A DNA stretch of 64,000 nt from contig CM042152.1 in the NCBI GenBank assembly GCA_023376005.1, positions 69,669,139-69,733,138 of the forward strand. The letters are read 5' to 3'. The position numbers and the translations under genes are program-made. Origin of the DNA: Doryteuthis pealeii (taxonomy: Eukaryota; Mollusca; Cephalopoda; Myopsida; Loliginidae). The notes beneath the pieces are model-generated. The model ran no database searches. It saw only the letters and a list, made by a program, of their open reading frames with translations, and was not told the DNA's origin. Numbering within the stretch: position 1 is the stretch's first letter; the number at the start of each line of letters is the position of its first letter. Below are positions 8,182 to 21,322 of this stretch, one piece after another.

Positions 8182-8733
8182 GTAAGTACACATTTTTCAA
8201 TATATCTTATTTGATGTTTAATACCATCAATACATAAATATTTTTATAAGTATTTACCATTTATTATCCGTACACACACAAATTCCTTTTTGCTTAAAAT
8301 CTGTATATAGCTTTTTTTTATTTATTTATTTTTTTTTCGCCTTTGGATTATTTATAAAACCTTATGATTTATTAATTTTTTTTTTATTGAGTGCCTTTTG
8401 TAACATATTGATGTCAGTATAGCCTACTGTTGGTTTGAATAACAGCAGCTAAGTACCACTCAAGCAGTGTCCAAGACAGCTGTATAAATAGGACTCAAGA
8501 ATGATCCATCCATGAATCTGGGTGATTTGGGTGATTCCATTCCTTGAGTTTCTGATTGGCTGCTTGACTGCTTGATTTTGAATGACATTGTGGAGTCTTA
8601 TATATACTCTGTCATTTTGTAGTGGACTTTGTGGCTTTCGGGATTGTATTCAGTTACAACCGTTTGCTGCCTTTGTCTTCCAGTTTTGACGGTAATTGGA
8701 CTTTAATATTATTCTTCACAACAGAATCCAAAA
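8182..8733. other. Putative intron sequence, no further exon seen
   Basis: AT-rich sequence shared with copy C (24805-25350), with small indels between copies. No second splice-bounded open segment was recognised. Confidence 0.5.
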
Positions 8734-9460
8734 GATATATATCACTACAAGGATTGTTTTCTTTATTCTAGGTAAGTTTTATTATTTGACAAATAAATTA
8801 CAATAGCTCCTTTATATACTCAGCAATTCTTGAGGGTATTGTGATGTAAGCAGTGACATAGTCTCGGTTACACACACCAAATCTCATGTTTATAATAAGA
8901 TATTGTATTGTGTGGAATTCATATGCAAAGCAATAAAGCTACAGTTTAACTGTAAATTGTTATTACTCTTTTAATAATATATAATATAATATATGATTAA
9001 TATGATATATAGATGTAATATGTGAGTAAAATGGAAATAAACCGCAACTATAAGAAAATTTGAAAAACAAGTGTTACCGAAACAATAGATCGAATTTTAA
9101 TTATCGATGTATTAAACATTTCGGTTTCATTAAACCTTCGTTCAGAATGTATCTTGTGGTGAAAGATTTCTCATTCTCCTAATTATTCTATAAAAACAAT
9201 CCATCATTCTTATTTTTCCCCACAAGATAAATCCGCATGACGAAGATTTAATAACCGAAATGTTTTTTAAACATCGATAATTAAATTCATCATATTTCGG
9301 AACACTTGTTTTCTTTCAATTCTTATATATATAAAACTGTCTGTTCCGTTCCAACGGAGAGAAAATCAATGATTTTATAAATAAAGAAGGTCTGCAAATG
9401 TATTTTGTCATGTTTCAGAAAAAAATTTTCTTAATTCTTTTTGTTTTACATTTATATATA

Positions 9461-9493
<33 letters not shown>

Positions 9494-12400
9494 GAGCTGT
9501 AACACAGGGTATCAATTGTCCAACCAGCATCTCAGGCAAAATTCACCTTATTATTTGAATTGACCTCGTCATATATGTAATAAAGAAAAAATACTACTTA
9601 AAAAATGCTTCTATGCAAACTTCTTTAGGCAAAAATTCACCTTATTTATTGAATGAACCCTGTGTATATATAATAAAAAGGTAAAACTGTAAACAGTGCT
9701 TCTATTGTCAACTCCTTTAGGCAACATGTCACTTTATTTATTGAATGATCCTCATATATATAGATATTGAGGATATGTGCTTAATTGAGTCATACCTAAT
9801 TTCTGGAAATTAATTAGTTAGAAATTAATGAATTTAGGCAGGTATATATGTTACAAATATAAGGCTAAAAAAATCGAGATGCCGCCTTCATTAAGCACAT
9901 ATCTTCAAAAACATTTCGGGCTTAAACCATATAAAACTAAAACATTTGTTTGTTTTTACGTAACCTCATATATATTATACTCATAATATATATAATATAT
10001 ATATATATATATAAGTTGCTCAAACCTGCTTTCCTATGACAACATATTAACCTTGCGGAACAAGTATGAATTCCCCATGATATCCCTGCAGTATGGGTTA
10101 ATCACTACCGACTACCAGTCTACCTCTCTCATAGTTCGCGCTCGCATTAAATGACCAGGATGTTGGATATGCCAGTGTAAAACAAGAGTCAAGCAGCTGC
10201 TCAACTCTTCAGAAAAATTCATCTTATTTAATTGAATGACCCTACGTATCGGTATACAGTAAAAGAAAAAAGATGCAACTGTAAACAGTATTCTATTGCC
10301 ACACTCCTCAGCAATAATTCATTTATTATTGAATGAGCCCCCCCCCCCCCCGTATACATAATGAAAAAGATACGGACTGATAAACAGACCTCTTATTTGC
10401 CAACTCCTTAGACAAAATTCACCTTATTTATTCGAAAACCCTGTGTATGCAGTAAATTCTAATAAAAAGTTGGTAAAATCCCTTATTTATTGAATGGACC
10501 CTTGTATATATAAGAAAAACATGCAACAGTAAACAGTGATTTCTATGCCAACTCCTTAAGAAAATTACCTCTATTTAGTTGAATGAACCTCATACAATAT
10601 AAAAAAACGCTGCACGGTGTAAACAGTGCTTCCTGTTGCCCAACACCTTAGACACAATTACCTTATATTTGAACGACCCTTGTTATGCAGCTAAATTCAT
10701 AATAAAAATGTAAATCCCCTTAATTTATTGAATGACCCTCATATATAATGAAAAACGTGCAAACTGTAAACAGTGGCTTCCTATTGCCAACTCCTTTGAC
10801 AAACATTCACCGTTGTTTATTGAACGACCATTGTATATGCAGTAAAGTTACTAAATAAAATGGTAAATCCCTTATTTATTGATAATGACCCTCGCATAAT
10901 AAAGAAAAGTTGCAACTCCTCAGCACAAAATTCACTTAGCTTATTGAATGACTATATATATAAAGAAAAAAGATCAGTGCTTCCTATTGCCAACTCCCTT
11001 AGACAGAATTTCACCTATTTATTGACACACCATTGGTCATATGCAGTAAATTTCTAATAAAAATGGTAAATCCGGAATTGATAAAGTTCAAGCCAACTCT
11101 TCAAAGATGGGCAATTAGCCGTGACATATTAAGTGATAATTTTTGTTGAGTTTTTGAATTAATTTCAGTCATGTCTAAAACACTCGCGTTGATGCTTGGT
11201 TGTAGCTTATGAAAGGTGGCAAATATCAACTCTATCAATCTTTATGAGTTTTATTAAGAACTCTTCAACTTTTAACCACGAGATTCATTCATCATTAAAT
11301 AGTCAGCATAAAATGAAGTGAATCTTCAGATTAAATTACTTACTGTGAAATTTACCATTTGTGTACAGGTAGTGGCAGAAGGTAGGTATTTACCCACCCA
11401 TTCGCAACAGGCAGGATGTGTCGCCCAGTGAGAATCAATCACTATTTAGTACTAGGTAATTTATCCAAACCATTCGCAATAGGTGGATTGTGACACCCAG
11501 TGAGAATCAAACTCACTATTCAAGTACTAGGTAGTTTATCCAACCCAATTTGCAATGGTAGGATGGACGCCCAGTGAGAATAAAACTCACATATTCAGTT
11601 ACGAGATTTCAACCCTTCACACAGACATGATGGACACAATGTTCTGCAGTATGGGGCATTTCTGTGAGAATCAAACCTCTTATTCAGTGGTAGCAATGTA
11701 TTTACTACCATTCGCAACAGACGGATGTGACACAGTCCCAATTTGATGGCACCCAGTGAGAATCAAACTTCACCAAAGATGCTGATAAAAGGACGCAAGC
11801 TAAGGATTATCCATGCTCCCAGTTTTTTTTTCCTCACCATTTCAACTAACTTAAATACATTTCATTAGTTTCTTAGAAACGTTTACACAGATAAGTTACA
11901 AAAGGTAGTAGGAGTTCTAGACAGCTTTAGTTGGGACCATTAATTTTCCGGTGTCTCATTCAAAGCAAAATATGTGATCCAGGACGCACTAATTAAAAGC
12001 TATCAGCATCACTGATCCCTATTCATCAGTAGATATTTACCAACCTATTTGCACAGTGGTAGAGTGGACACAAAGTCATGATGTGGGGCATCCTGTGAGA
12101 TTCAGAACACTATTCAGTAGTAGGTATTTAACCAACCTTTTCACACCGGTAGATGTGACAAAGTCTTGCAATTATGGGGCATCAGTGAGAATCAACTCAT
12201 ATACATGTAGAATGTATTTATCCAACCCATTCACATGGTAGGATTATGACACACTGCTTACATTTATGAAGATCCAGGGAAGATCAACTCACTATTCAGT
12301 GTAGATGACTGCAGATTAACTTGCAAACCATTGAACCATGATGGGACATTGCTGATAGATTATAATTAGAAATAATGCTAGATTCAACAATCTTTCTATG

Positions 12401-14784
12401 TGTTTATTAACTAACTTATATCAAGATTGCTGAATCTAACATATAGATTTGATTCAACTTCTAAGGAGGATTCTGATATGCTGGATCCAAGCATATAGGA
12501 GTGGAGGGAATTGAAAGAGCTGATTCTGCAGCTAAATCAGCCTATAGATTTTGATCCGACATGTTCCAAGATCCATATACTGACTTGGAAACCTAAATTA
12601 ATAGTTTCTTCTTACAAAATGGCAAACAACGCTGATAACAACATCCCACAATAAACTCTTCCTAATCAAACCTAATCAAAACCCAATTGAGAGGCTGAGA
12701 GACCTACTTTTAGGAAGTCTAGAAAGGAAATCAAGTCATGCGTCCCAATTTACGCATTGGTCATACAAGATTACGTACTCCTATAACTCAAATAAGAACA
12801 ACAACCACAATGTGGAACAGTCAAACACCTTTGACTGTTGAAACACTTATTCATGGAATGCACGGTTTTCACATCGAAGAAAACGTATTTTAATGCAAAC
12901 ATTGAAAAGATCTATTTGAAATGTCAACATGAGGACATTGCTGTCCTTTTGAGGCGAAATAAAATTATACCATAGAATATAGAACATGACTTTAATCAAT
13001 ACCATACAACATGATCCCAATGGTGCTAAACACATTGTTAAACCAATTACTAAAAAGTAAAAATATAATACACAAACATATATTAGCTTCGTAACCATTG
13101 AGGCATTGACATAACCCTAGACAGCGATTGTGATATGCTGTTAAAATAATCAACCAACCAGATCAAACAATTTAATGACTCATGACCTCTCATGATGCAT
13201 GTCAAGTGTGATAGCATGGCAAAAACAACAGCATCCATTATTTGAACATAGGTATCAATTAACCACACCCTTATATTATGTAAACTTTATTTCTCAGTGA
13301 TATATAAGGACACATTGCATGATTTTGAAACACACATAATAACATGGGCTGTTTTGCCAGGCCAAATCTAACTGATGACTTCAAGACACCTTCAAACTCT
13401 ACCTTATCAATTACCAAGATCACACAATACACCCCTAAGCCGATTAATAACATCCATGACAAATATGATTTTGATTTTTTTTCTTTCTGTTGTGCATGTT
13501 CCTTTTTTTCCGTGTTTTGATATTGTCATGATGAGTTACTTATGATAATGTATCTGAATTAATATACATTCTATGTTATAATGCTTTTGACTATTAATTA
13601 AAAAGCATTGAAAAAAAACTTTCGGATTTCCTGGGTATTGTGATGTAACCTATGGCGTAGTTTTGGTACAGGACAGATTAGATACCCAAATCTCCATTAA
13701 TATAAGATAGTCACACCTGTTATCTGACAGTTTTCACCTATGTGATCTTCAGACCAAAAGGTTGGAGGGGTATATAAAAATGAAAGAACAACAGGTATTT
13801 AGGAGGATGATATTTTTACTTAGCCAGGTGCTGCGCTGAATAACAGAAGCGCGGCGCAAAACACGTTGACAAAAACAAAGGCTTACAAATTCTGTTTGAC
13901 AAAGTTTATATTTATATAGATTGATAGCCCTGATGATGTTTTGGAACAAAACCGAAACGCTGGTAGCATCTTACTAAGTAAAAATATCATCCTTCTAAAC
14001 ACCTTGTGTTTTTTGCTTTTATATACCTTATACCTGTTGGATTGATTTCATTTTTCCTTTTAATATATATAGTAAAAATATGCACATGCAAAAATGAACA
14101 TTTTTCTCTATTAATAGATGTAATATATATATATGGGTTAAGTAAAACAATGTTATGTGTTGGATTTTATTATGCTTAAGCCGAAATTTTGGGGAGTATG
14201 TGCTTTAATGAAGTTCGTTTACCTAATTTGAATTAATTAGTTATAATTACATGAATTTCAGGCGGCATATGTTAAATGTAAGGACCTAAACGAATCGAGA
14301 AATGTACAATCCCTGAACGACATTTCGACCTATTTGGTCTATCTGGCAAGTTATAGACAGGGGAGACGCTCCGTGCTGTGTGACTCAAAACTCGAACTGT
14401 CAGTTGACGGCGAAAGTCTCTAACCTTCAGCTTGCCTAATTCCCATTCTTCGTTCGTTTTGATACTCTTGATTATTCCACTTTTAATGACTCTTAACATG
14501 ACAGGTTTGGTTAAGTAGTCATATATATTAGTTATAATTATATTATTATATGTGGAGAAAGGTTGACGAACACGAGATGTTGTACAAATGGATGTTTATT
14601 TTGTACAACGTCCTGTGGTTCGTCTACTTTCTCAAAACATATGTCGGCAGTTAATTTCCTCTTATTTCTCCCATTGTTGTGACTACGTATCGGTGGGCCA
14701 GAGGTAGGTTCTCCTGATTTTGCTGCTGGGTTCCCGTTTCGATTTCTGTCGGAGGGGACATTGTAGTATACATCGCTGATGAGA
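8734..14784. repeat. Copy B: error-dense repeat of copy A (A ~238-6269)
   Basis: Element order follows A exactly, but there are one-base insertions and deletions every 10-20 bases, with few substitutions. It shares A's private features against C: three regular 73-bp units, the shortened small inverted-repeat element, the ~10-bp LINE duplication, and no 240-bp LINE-flanking insertion. It starts abruptly at the end of A and ends inside a hammerhead ribozyme at 14784. This fits unpolished long-read sequence of the same locus. Short open frames inside B are not genes. Confidence 0.85.
12450..12980 (+). pseudogene. LINE RNase H/C-terminal fragment, noisy copy B
   Basis: This is the same segment as 3923-4456, including A's ~10-bp duplication, with many further one-base indels that destroy every frame. 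The LINE 3' tail follows to ~13165. Confidence 0.8.
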
Positions 14785-15803
14785 ATCATCCCACTTACGA
14801 GACGTGGCACAAGTACATTTTTTTATGTGCCGGCCCGCCCACGCAGCCAAGACTCATGGGTGGTAGCGTGCAAAAAAATGCATTGAATCCCATCAACATT
14901 CCCCTGCTCAATGGCAGGGGCCACCTCAGGCACTGGGCAATAAAGTCCAGCCCTGTCCTTTAAATCAAGGGGACAGGTGTTGCCTGCGCGAGATAGCCGC
15001 CTGGGGCATCAACCCGCTGTTAACTTTCATCTAAACAAGCACAACAATTGTGTTGAAATATGTCTTTCTGGATTGGAGCCGAAAAGCTGCTACACACCAT
15101 GCAGAAATGTTTGACAAAGGGCAGGTGTTTGACATTCCCCGCCGCCCACGGTGCATCCTCCTGGCTAGCAGCATAAAAGAGTGCTAGTCTTGTATTGGTC
15201 AATGTGCAACCAAGCAGCTATTACTTCTCCTCCTCTGGCATATTTCTATACTTCCTGCTATTCATTCTCCCCTTTCTGAATGCCAGAGAGGATGATCATG
15301 ATTAATGTTGCTTCCGAATTAATTGTAACTCAGTATTTCTAGAAATAAGAATCAGACTATCAGGGCGACCTTTGCGCTGAAAGGGTCGACTTTGATAGCC
15401 TATGCATGCATAATCATTCTCATTAGGGCCGCACCTTTTAAAAATAGAATCAACATTTTGTTTCATTGGTTGGTCTGGATTTTTATGGGCATGTCAATCC
15501 CCCCATAGTTGGGTTATTTATGCAAAAGTTTTGTTTTATTCATTCTTGCGCGTATTTTTTTTCAACACATTTTTTTAATTAATTTTTTTTTTTTAAACTA
15601 AAAGTTTGCAAGCCTTATCACCAAGATAGAAATGAACAATGCAATGCGAACTGTTAATTTTTCTTCAGAATACAAAGTGTGCTCATAAAAGCCTACGAGT
15701 TTGAAGCTATATTTACAAGATAGAAAATGAACAATGAATGGAACATTAATTTTTCAGAATACAAGACGTGTGCTCAAAATGTACAAAATAATCATTTTAA
15801 ACT
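14785..15803. other. Junction segment between copies B and C
   Basis: This does not belong to the ~9-kb unit. The first ~400 bp carry a repeat-family fragment. 15612-15700 and 15715-15790 are near-duplicates of one another (AAGATAGAAA.TGAACAATG and CAGAATACAA blocks). No gene is seen. Confidence 0.6.
14840..15200 (-). repeat. Dispersed repeat family X, minus strand
   Basis: On the minus strand it contains CCTTGATTTAAAGGACAGG-like, CCCAGTGCCTGAGG and related blocks shared with 58040-58300 and, more weakly, 41050-41360. It is of unknown origin and encodes no recognised protein. Confidence 0.55.
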
Positions 15804-18180
15804 CGTAATGAAAAGCGCCGATATGCCCGGGCAAACCTAAACCAGATACAGTTAAATTACACAAATATCTTCAAATTTAATGGTAGCCAAGATTAATGTG
15901 ACTATTTACTTGTTTGTAAATAATTTTCATAGATGCGTATACATGAGATACAACAAACTAATATATAAATAAATTAATACTGGGCATTGATTTATTAACA
16001 ACATTTTTTAACAAAAATGGGGGACCATTTAATGTTGCCATTACTTAATTTTTAGAGTATATATCATACAGATTTCTTCTTTTATTCTATGTATTAATTA
16101 TTTGACAATAAATTAAAACTCCTTTATATACCTCAGCAATCTTCAGGTATTGTGATGCTAAGCAGCCAAAATATGACATAGTTTCGCCCGTTACAGACAC
16201 CAATCTCTGTTATAATAAGAATGTATGTGTGTGTGTTTCATATGCCAGCAACGCCAATAAAGCTACAGGTTTAACTGTAAATTTTCACACTCTTTTAATA
16301 TATATAGGTTAGCTGCTAAACAGGCTTCCAATTGCCTCAACCAACACCTCAGCAAAATTCACCTTATAATTGAATGTACTCTCATAATATGTATATAAAG
16401 AAAAAGATACAACTATAAACAATGCCTTCCTAATAGCCAACTACATTTAGCGCCAAATTCACCTTATTTATTCAATGAACCTTGTATATATAAATAAAAA
16501 CGGTAAAGCCTTGTAAACAGTGCCCTTTACCTATTGTCAACTTCCTATTAGGCCCAACATTCACTTTAAATTTAGAATCGATCCTCATATAATATAGTAT
16601 ATTTGAGATATCGTGCTTAATTTGAAGTCATACCTCAATTTAAGCGAATGTAATTAGTTAATAATTAATGAATTTATATAGGCGGTATATATCGCTTCAA
16701 GATATAAGGCAAACAAATCGCAGCATGGCCCTAAATTCATTAATTGCATTAACTAAAATTAATTTTCCAAAATTAGCCGCTTATGACTTCAATCAAGCAC
16801 ATATCCTCAAAAAATTGCTTCGCTTAAAGCCATATACAAAATAAAGCACATTTGCTTTGTTTACTAACCTCATATATATATTACTATATATAGTTATATA
16901 TATATATATTAATCAAATAAGTAATCCACAGACACGCTTGTTTCAGGTATCACCTGTTCATCCCAGTGTAAGGCCCTATACCGTAACAGCTACCTCTGCC
17001 CGGGGTTCGCAGCCCGAATGAACTTTTCGTCGCCCAAACCTTTTTACCGTACGCGCCAGAGGCCCAGCCCTGCTTCAATATATAGCGAGAATAAATAATC
17101 GCCCTACATTCTAAGCGGAAATGAAATTCACTAGCAGCTCCTCAACCGCTTTATGTAAACAAACACAAAAAAAAAAGCGCAGGTTAGCTATTATAAAAGT
17201 GCAACGCTCTTCCTATGACAACATTATACCTTTGGAAAAGCTATGAATTCCCATTATCCCTGCAGCATATGCGGTTAAAAAATACTACCACTACAGTTCT
17301 TCATATTAGTATAGGCTCTGCAATTAAATAACCATGATGTTATATGCCATTAACAAAGGAGCCAAACCGGCCTGCCAACGCATTCAGCAAAAAGTTATCT
17401 TTTATTAATGACCCTCGTATACATAAAGAAAAAAAGGTTGTGCTAATGTTAAACAGGCTACTTCACCTATGACAACTCCTCATGCCCAAAATACACTTTA
17501 CTTATTGAATGAACCCCCCCCGTATATATATAAGCAAAAGATAGCGCATGCCGCTAACCAGTACTCTTATTGCTAACACCTTAAGACAAAATTCACCTAT
17601 TTATTGCAACGCACCCTTGCATGTATGCAGTAAATTCTTAATAAAAAATAGGCAAATCACCTTATCGTATTGAATGGACCCTTGGTATATATAAGAAAAA
17701 CATAGCCAACAGTAAGCAGTGATTTTCTATTGCCAACTCTTGAGAAATTTACCTTATTTTTTGAATGACCCTCATACATATAAAGCAAAAGTGCAACTGT
17801 AAATGCCGACTTCCTATGCCAAATCCTTTGACAAAATTCACCTGATTTATTGAACAACTCATTGAAAATAGCAGTAAATTCTAATAAAAATGCTAAAATC
17901 ACCTTTATTTTAATTGACATGACCTTATGCCATGCATAGACAGAAAAAGTTGCAACTGCCTAACTCAGTACTTCCTATATAGCAATTACCTTAGACAAAA
18001 ATTCACCTTATTATTGAACGACCATTGTATATGCCCAGTTAAATTCTAATAAAAATTTGCCGTAAAATTCCGCCGAATGCATAAATGCACCCTTCAAGCA
18101 AACTCTCAAGATAGCAATTAGCCCGCTGACATATTTAGTTGATAATTCTTGCTTGAGTCTTCTGAATTAATTCATAATTT
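15804..18180. other. Error-rich part of copy C
   Basis: Compared with A there are frequent small insertions, often GC, GCC or CC (for example GCGCCGATATGCCCGGGC where A has GCAGATATGCGC). Errors stop after the T-rich block. The error style differs from copy B, which suggests a different read or chemistry. Confidence 0.75.
16905..17190. other. Insertion in copy C absent from copy A
   Basis: A GC-richer stretch between a (TA)n tract and the shared sequence resuming near 17195. It includes GGTATCACCTGTTCATCCCA and GGTTCGCAGCCCGAATGAAC. The latter resembles a tRNA T-arm, so a SINE is possible. The reading is uncertain because this region is noisy. Confidence 0.4.
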
Positions 18181-19312
18181 AATCATTATTTTTTAACCAC
18201 ATATTTTTTTTTTTTTTTTCTTTTTTTTCTTATATTTTTGTGTTTTATTTTTATTTTATTTTTGTATTTTTATATTAATTTATTTTTTTTTTTTTTTTTC
18301 TTTTTATATTATATATTTTTTTTTTTTTGTTTTTTATTTGTTTTTTTTTTTAATTATTATTTTATTATTATTTTTTTTTTTTTCTTATAAATTTATTTTT
18401 TTTTTTTTTATTTTATTTATAATTTTATCTTTATTTTTTTTCTTTGTTTTTTTTTTTTTTTTATATTTTAATTGTTTTTTACTTATTTTTTTTTTTATTT
18501 TTTTTTTTTTGTTTTTTATAATTTTTTTATTTTTTTTTTTTTTTTTTTTTTTTTTTATTTTTCTTTTTCTTTTTTATTTTTTCATTTTTTTTTTATAAAT
18601 TAATTTATTATTTTTTTTTTTTTATTTTTTTCTTTATTTTTCTTTTTATTTTTACATTTTTTTTTTTTTTTTTAATGTATTAATTGATTTGTTTTTTTTT
18701 ATTTTTTTTTTTATCTATATTGTTTTTTTTTATTGATTTTTTTGTGATTTGTTTTTTCTTTTTTTTATTTTTTTTTTATTCAAATTTTTTATTTGTTTTT
18801 TATTTTTTTTTTTAATTTTTTTATGTTTTTATTATTTTTTTTTTTCAAATTTTTTTTCTCATTAACATTTTTTTTTTTATTTTTTTTTTATTTTTTAATT
18901 TTATTATTATTTTTTTTTTTTTTTTTTTATTTTTTTTTTTTATTTTTTTATTTTTATTTTTTTCGGTTATTTTGTTATTTCACAAATTCTTATTTGTTTT
19001 TTTGTAATTTTATTTTTTTTTTATATTTTTTTTTTGGTTTTTTTTTTTGTTTTTATTTATTTTTTTGTTTTTTTTTAATCTTTAATTTTTTTTTATTTTA
19101 TTTTTTTATTTTTTGTTTTTGCAATTAAATTTTTTATTTTTTTATTATTTTTTTTTTTTTTCTATAATTTATTATTTTTTATTTTTTTTTATTCTAATTT
19201 TTTTTTTTATTTATTTTAATTATTTTTTTTTTTTTTTATTTATTTTCTGTGTATTTCATTATTTATTGATTTTTTTATTTTTTTTTTAATTTAATATTTT
19301 TTAATTTCGATG
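18180..19312. other. 1.1-kb T-rich low-complexity block, likely sequencing artefact
   Basis: Almost only T with scattered A and rare G or C. It splits a sentence of copy A: GAATTAATTCAT is left of the block and ATGTCTAAACAC right of it, adjacent in A (2608-2632). The left flank is noisy and the right flank clean. The two open frames across it (Phe/Leu only) are not proteins. Confidence 0.8.
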
Positions 19313-19529
19313 TCTAAACACGTGTCGGCTGCCATGCTTGGTTGATGCTTATAGAAAGGCTGGCAAAATATCAACTCTATCAATCTTTATTGAGTTTTAA
19401 TTAGAACTCTTCAACTTTTAACACGAGATTCATTCATCATTAATGTCAGCATAAAAATTAAGTGAACTCTTCAAGATTAAATTATTTACTGTGAAATATT
19501 ACCATTTTGTACAGGGTATGGCAGAAGGT

Positions 19530-20185
19530 AGGTATTTACCCAACCCATTCACAATGGATAGGATGTAACACCCAGTGAGAATCAAACTCACTATTTAGTA
19601 CTAGGTATTTATCCAACCCATTCGCAATGGGTAGGATGTGACACCCAGTGAGAATCAAACTCACTATTTAGTACTAGGTATTTATCCAACCCATTCGCAA
19701 TGGGTAGGATGTGACACCCAGTGAGAATCAAACTCACTATTTAGTACTAGGTAATTTATCCAACCCATTCGCAATGGTAGGATGTGACACCCAGTGAGAA
19801 TCAAACTCACTATTTAGTACTAGGTATTTATCCAACCCATTCGCAACAGACGGATGTGACGCCCAGTGAGAATCAAACTCACTATTTAGTACTAGGTATT
19901 TATCCAACCCATTCGCAACAGCAGGATGTAACACCCAGTGAGAATCAAACTCACTATTAGTACAGGTATTTATCCAACCCATTCGCAATGGGTAGGATGT
20001 GACACCCAGTGAGAATCAAACTCACTATTTAGTACTAGGTATTTATCCAACCCATTCGCAACAGGCAGGATGTGACGCCCAGTGAGAATCAAACTCACTA
20101 TTTAGTACTAGGTATTTATCCAACCCATTCGCAATGGGTAGGATGTGACACCCAGTGAGAATCAAACTCACTATTCAGTACGAGG
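19530..20185 (-). repeat. 73-bp tRNA T-arm array, expanded to about nine units in copy C
   Basis: Near-identical 73-bp units; copy A has three. Variants alternate between GCAATGGGTAGGATGTGACA and GCAACAGGCAGGATGTGACG. Degenerate longer units follow to ~20350. Confidence 0.85.
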
Positions 20186-20358
20186 TATTTCAACCCTTTC
20201 ACAACAGACATGATGTGACACAAGTTTGCAGTTATGGGGCATTCTGTGAGAATCAAACTCATTATTCAGTAGAATGTATTTACCCAACCCATTCACAACA
20301 GACAGGATGTGACACAGTCCCAATTATGAGGCACCCAGTGAGAATCAAATTCACCAAA

Positions 20359-20634
20359 GATGCTGATAGGTGTGCGTCCTGTGTCCCTGACGCACAAAAA
20401 ACTAAAAGGATGCAGTAAAATTGTATCCATGCATCCCAGTGTTTTTTTTTTCCCTTTTTTTTTTCAAACTAACTGTAAATACATTTCAATAGTTTCTTAG
20501 AAACGTATTACACAGTATAAGTTACAAGGTAGGAGTTAGACAGCTTTAGTTGGGACCCATAAATTTTCTCGGTGTTTCATTCAAAGCAAATATGTGCATC
20601 CCAGGACGCACTAAATTTAAAAGCTATCAGCATC
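20359..20634. mobile_element. Small inverted-repeat (MITE-like) element, fuller copy
   Basis: Left end GATGCTGATAGGTGTGCGTC; right end contains GGACGCACTAAATTTAAAAG and TATCAGCATC. The left sub-terminal GCGTCCTG matches the right-hand CAGGACGC as an inverted repeat. No ORF. Confidence 0.75.
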
Positions 20635-21045
20635 ACTGAATTCACTATTCATTAGTAGATATTTAACCAACCTATTTGCAACAGGTAGGATGTGACACAA
20701 AGTCATGATTGTGGGGCATCCTGTGAGATTCAAACACTATTCAGTAGTAGGTATTTACCCTTTCACAACGGGTAGGATGTGACACAAGTTTGCAATTATG
20801 GGGCATCCAGTGAGAATCAAACTCATTATACAGTAGAATGTATTTATCCAACCCATTCACCACAGGTAGGATATGACACATGCTTACATTTATGAAGGAT
20901 CCAGGGAAGATCAAACTCACTATTCAGTAGTAGTTGATCTGCGAGATTAACTTGCAAACCATTGAACCATGATGGGACATTGCTTGAGAGAATTATAATT
21001 AGAAATAATGCTAGATTCAACAATCTTTCTATGTTGTTTAATTAA

Positions 21046-21290
21046 CTCTTAACATCCTGTTGAGATTTTTCTAAGTCCAGAGCATTCATATAAGGATATA
21101 TTAAAAAAAATGGTTAAAAATGACCTTTGCATCTAAAGTTACCTATTATTTCCCTTAAATCAAAGATTTCTACATACATTTGATATTAAATTTAAACAAA
21201 GGCTATTGTTTGGGGCTGATTAGTTAAAATGAATATGACTTCCAGCCGGGTGGAATGAGGTGGTATAGGACTTTAAGAGTTAACTAACAT
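21046..21290. mobile_element. TTAA-flanked insertion in copy C
   Basis: About 240 bp absent from A and B. Both ends read TTAACTCTTAA..TCCT (inverted), and TTAACT is repeated at the target, which suggests a TTAA duplication as in piggyBac-type elements. Related ends occur at 31010-31130, 36020-36225 and 37950-38190. Confidence 0.6.
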
Positions 21291-21322
21291 ATAAAGATTG
21301 CTGAATCTAACATTATAGATTT

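Larger units (their letters stand above)
1..8733. repeat. Copy A of a ~9-kb duplicated unit (5' end outside the window)
   Basis: The sequence recurs almost element by element at 15804-25350 (copy C), and from about position 238 to 6269 at 8734-14784 (copy B). Order in A: element 3' end, hammerhead-like foldback, minisatellite, 73-bp tRNA-like array, small inverted-repeat element, LINE RNase H end, hammerhead elements, a 630-bp element, and a 51-bp putative exon. The copy reads cleanly. Homology to C ends in the CCAAAA at 8728-8733, where A runs directly into sequence matching its own position ~238. Confidence 0.9.

Noticed and set aside
18338..19128. Poly-Phe frames that look like hydrophobic proteins
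   Set aside because: Translation of a T-rich block that is probably an artefact.
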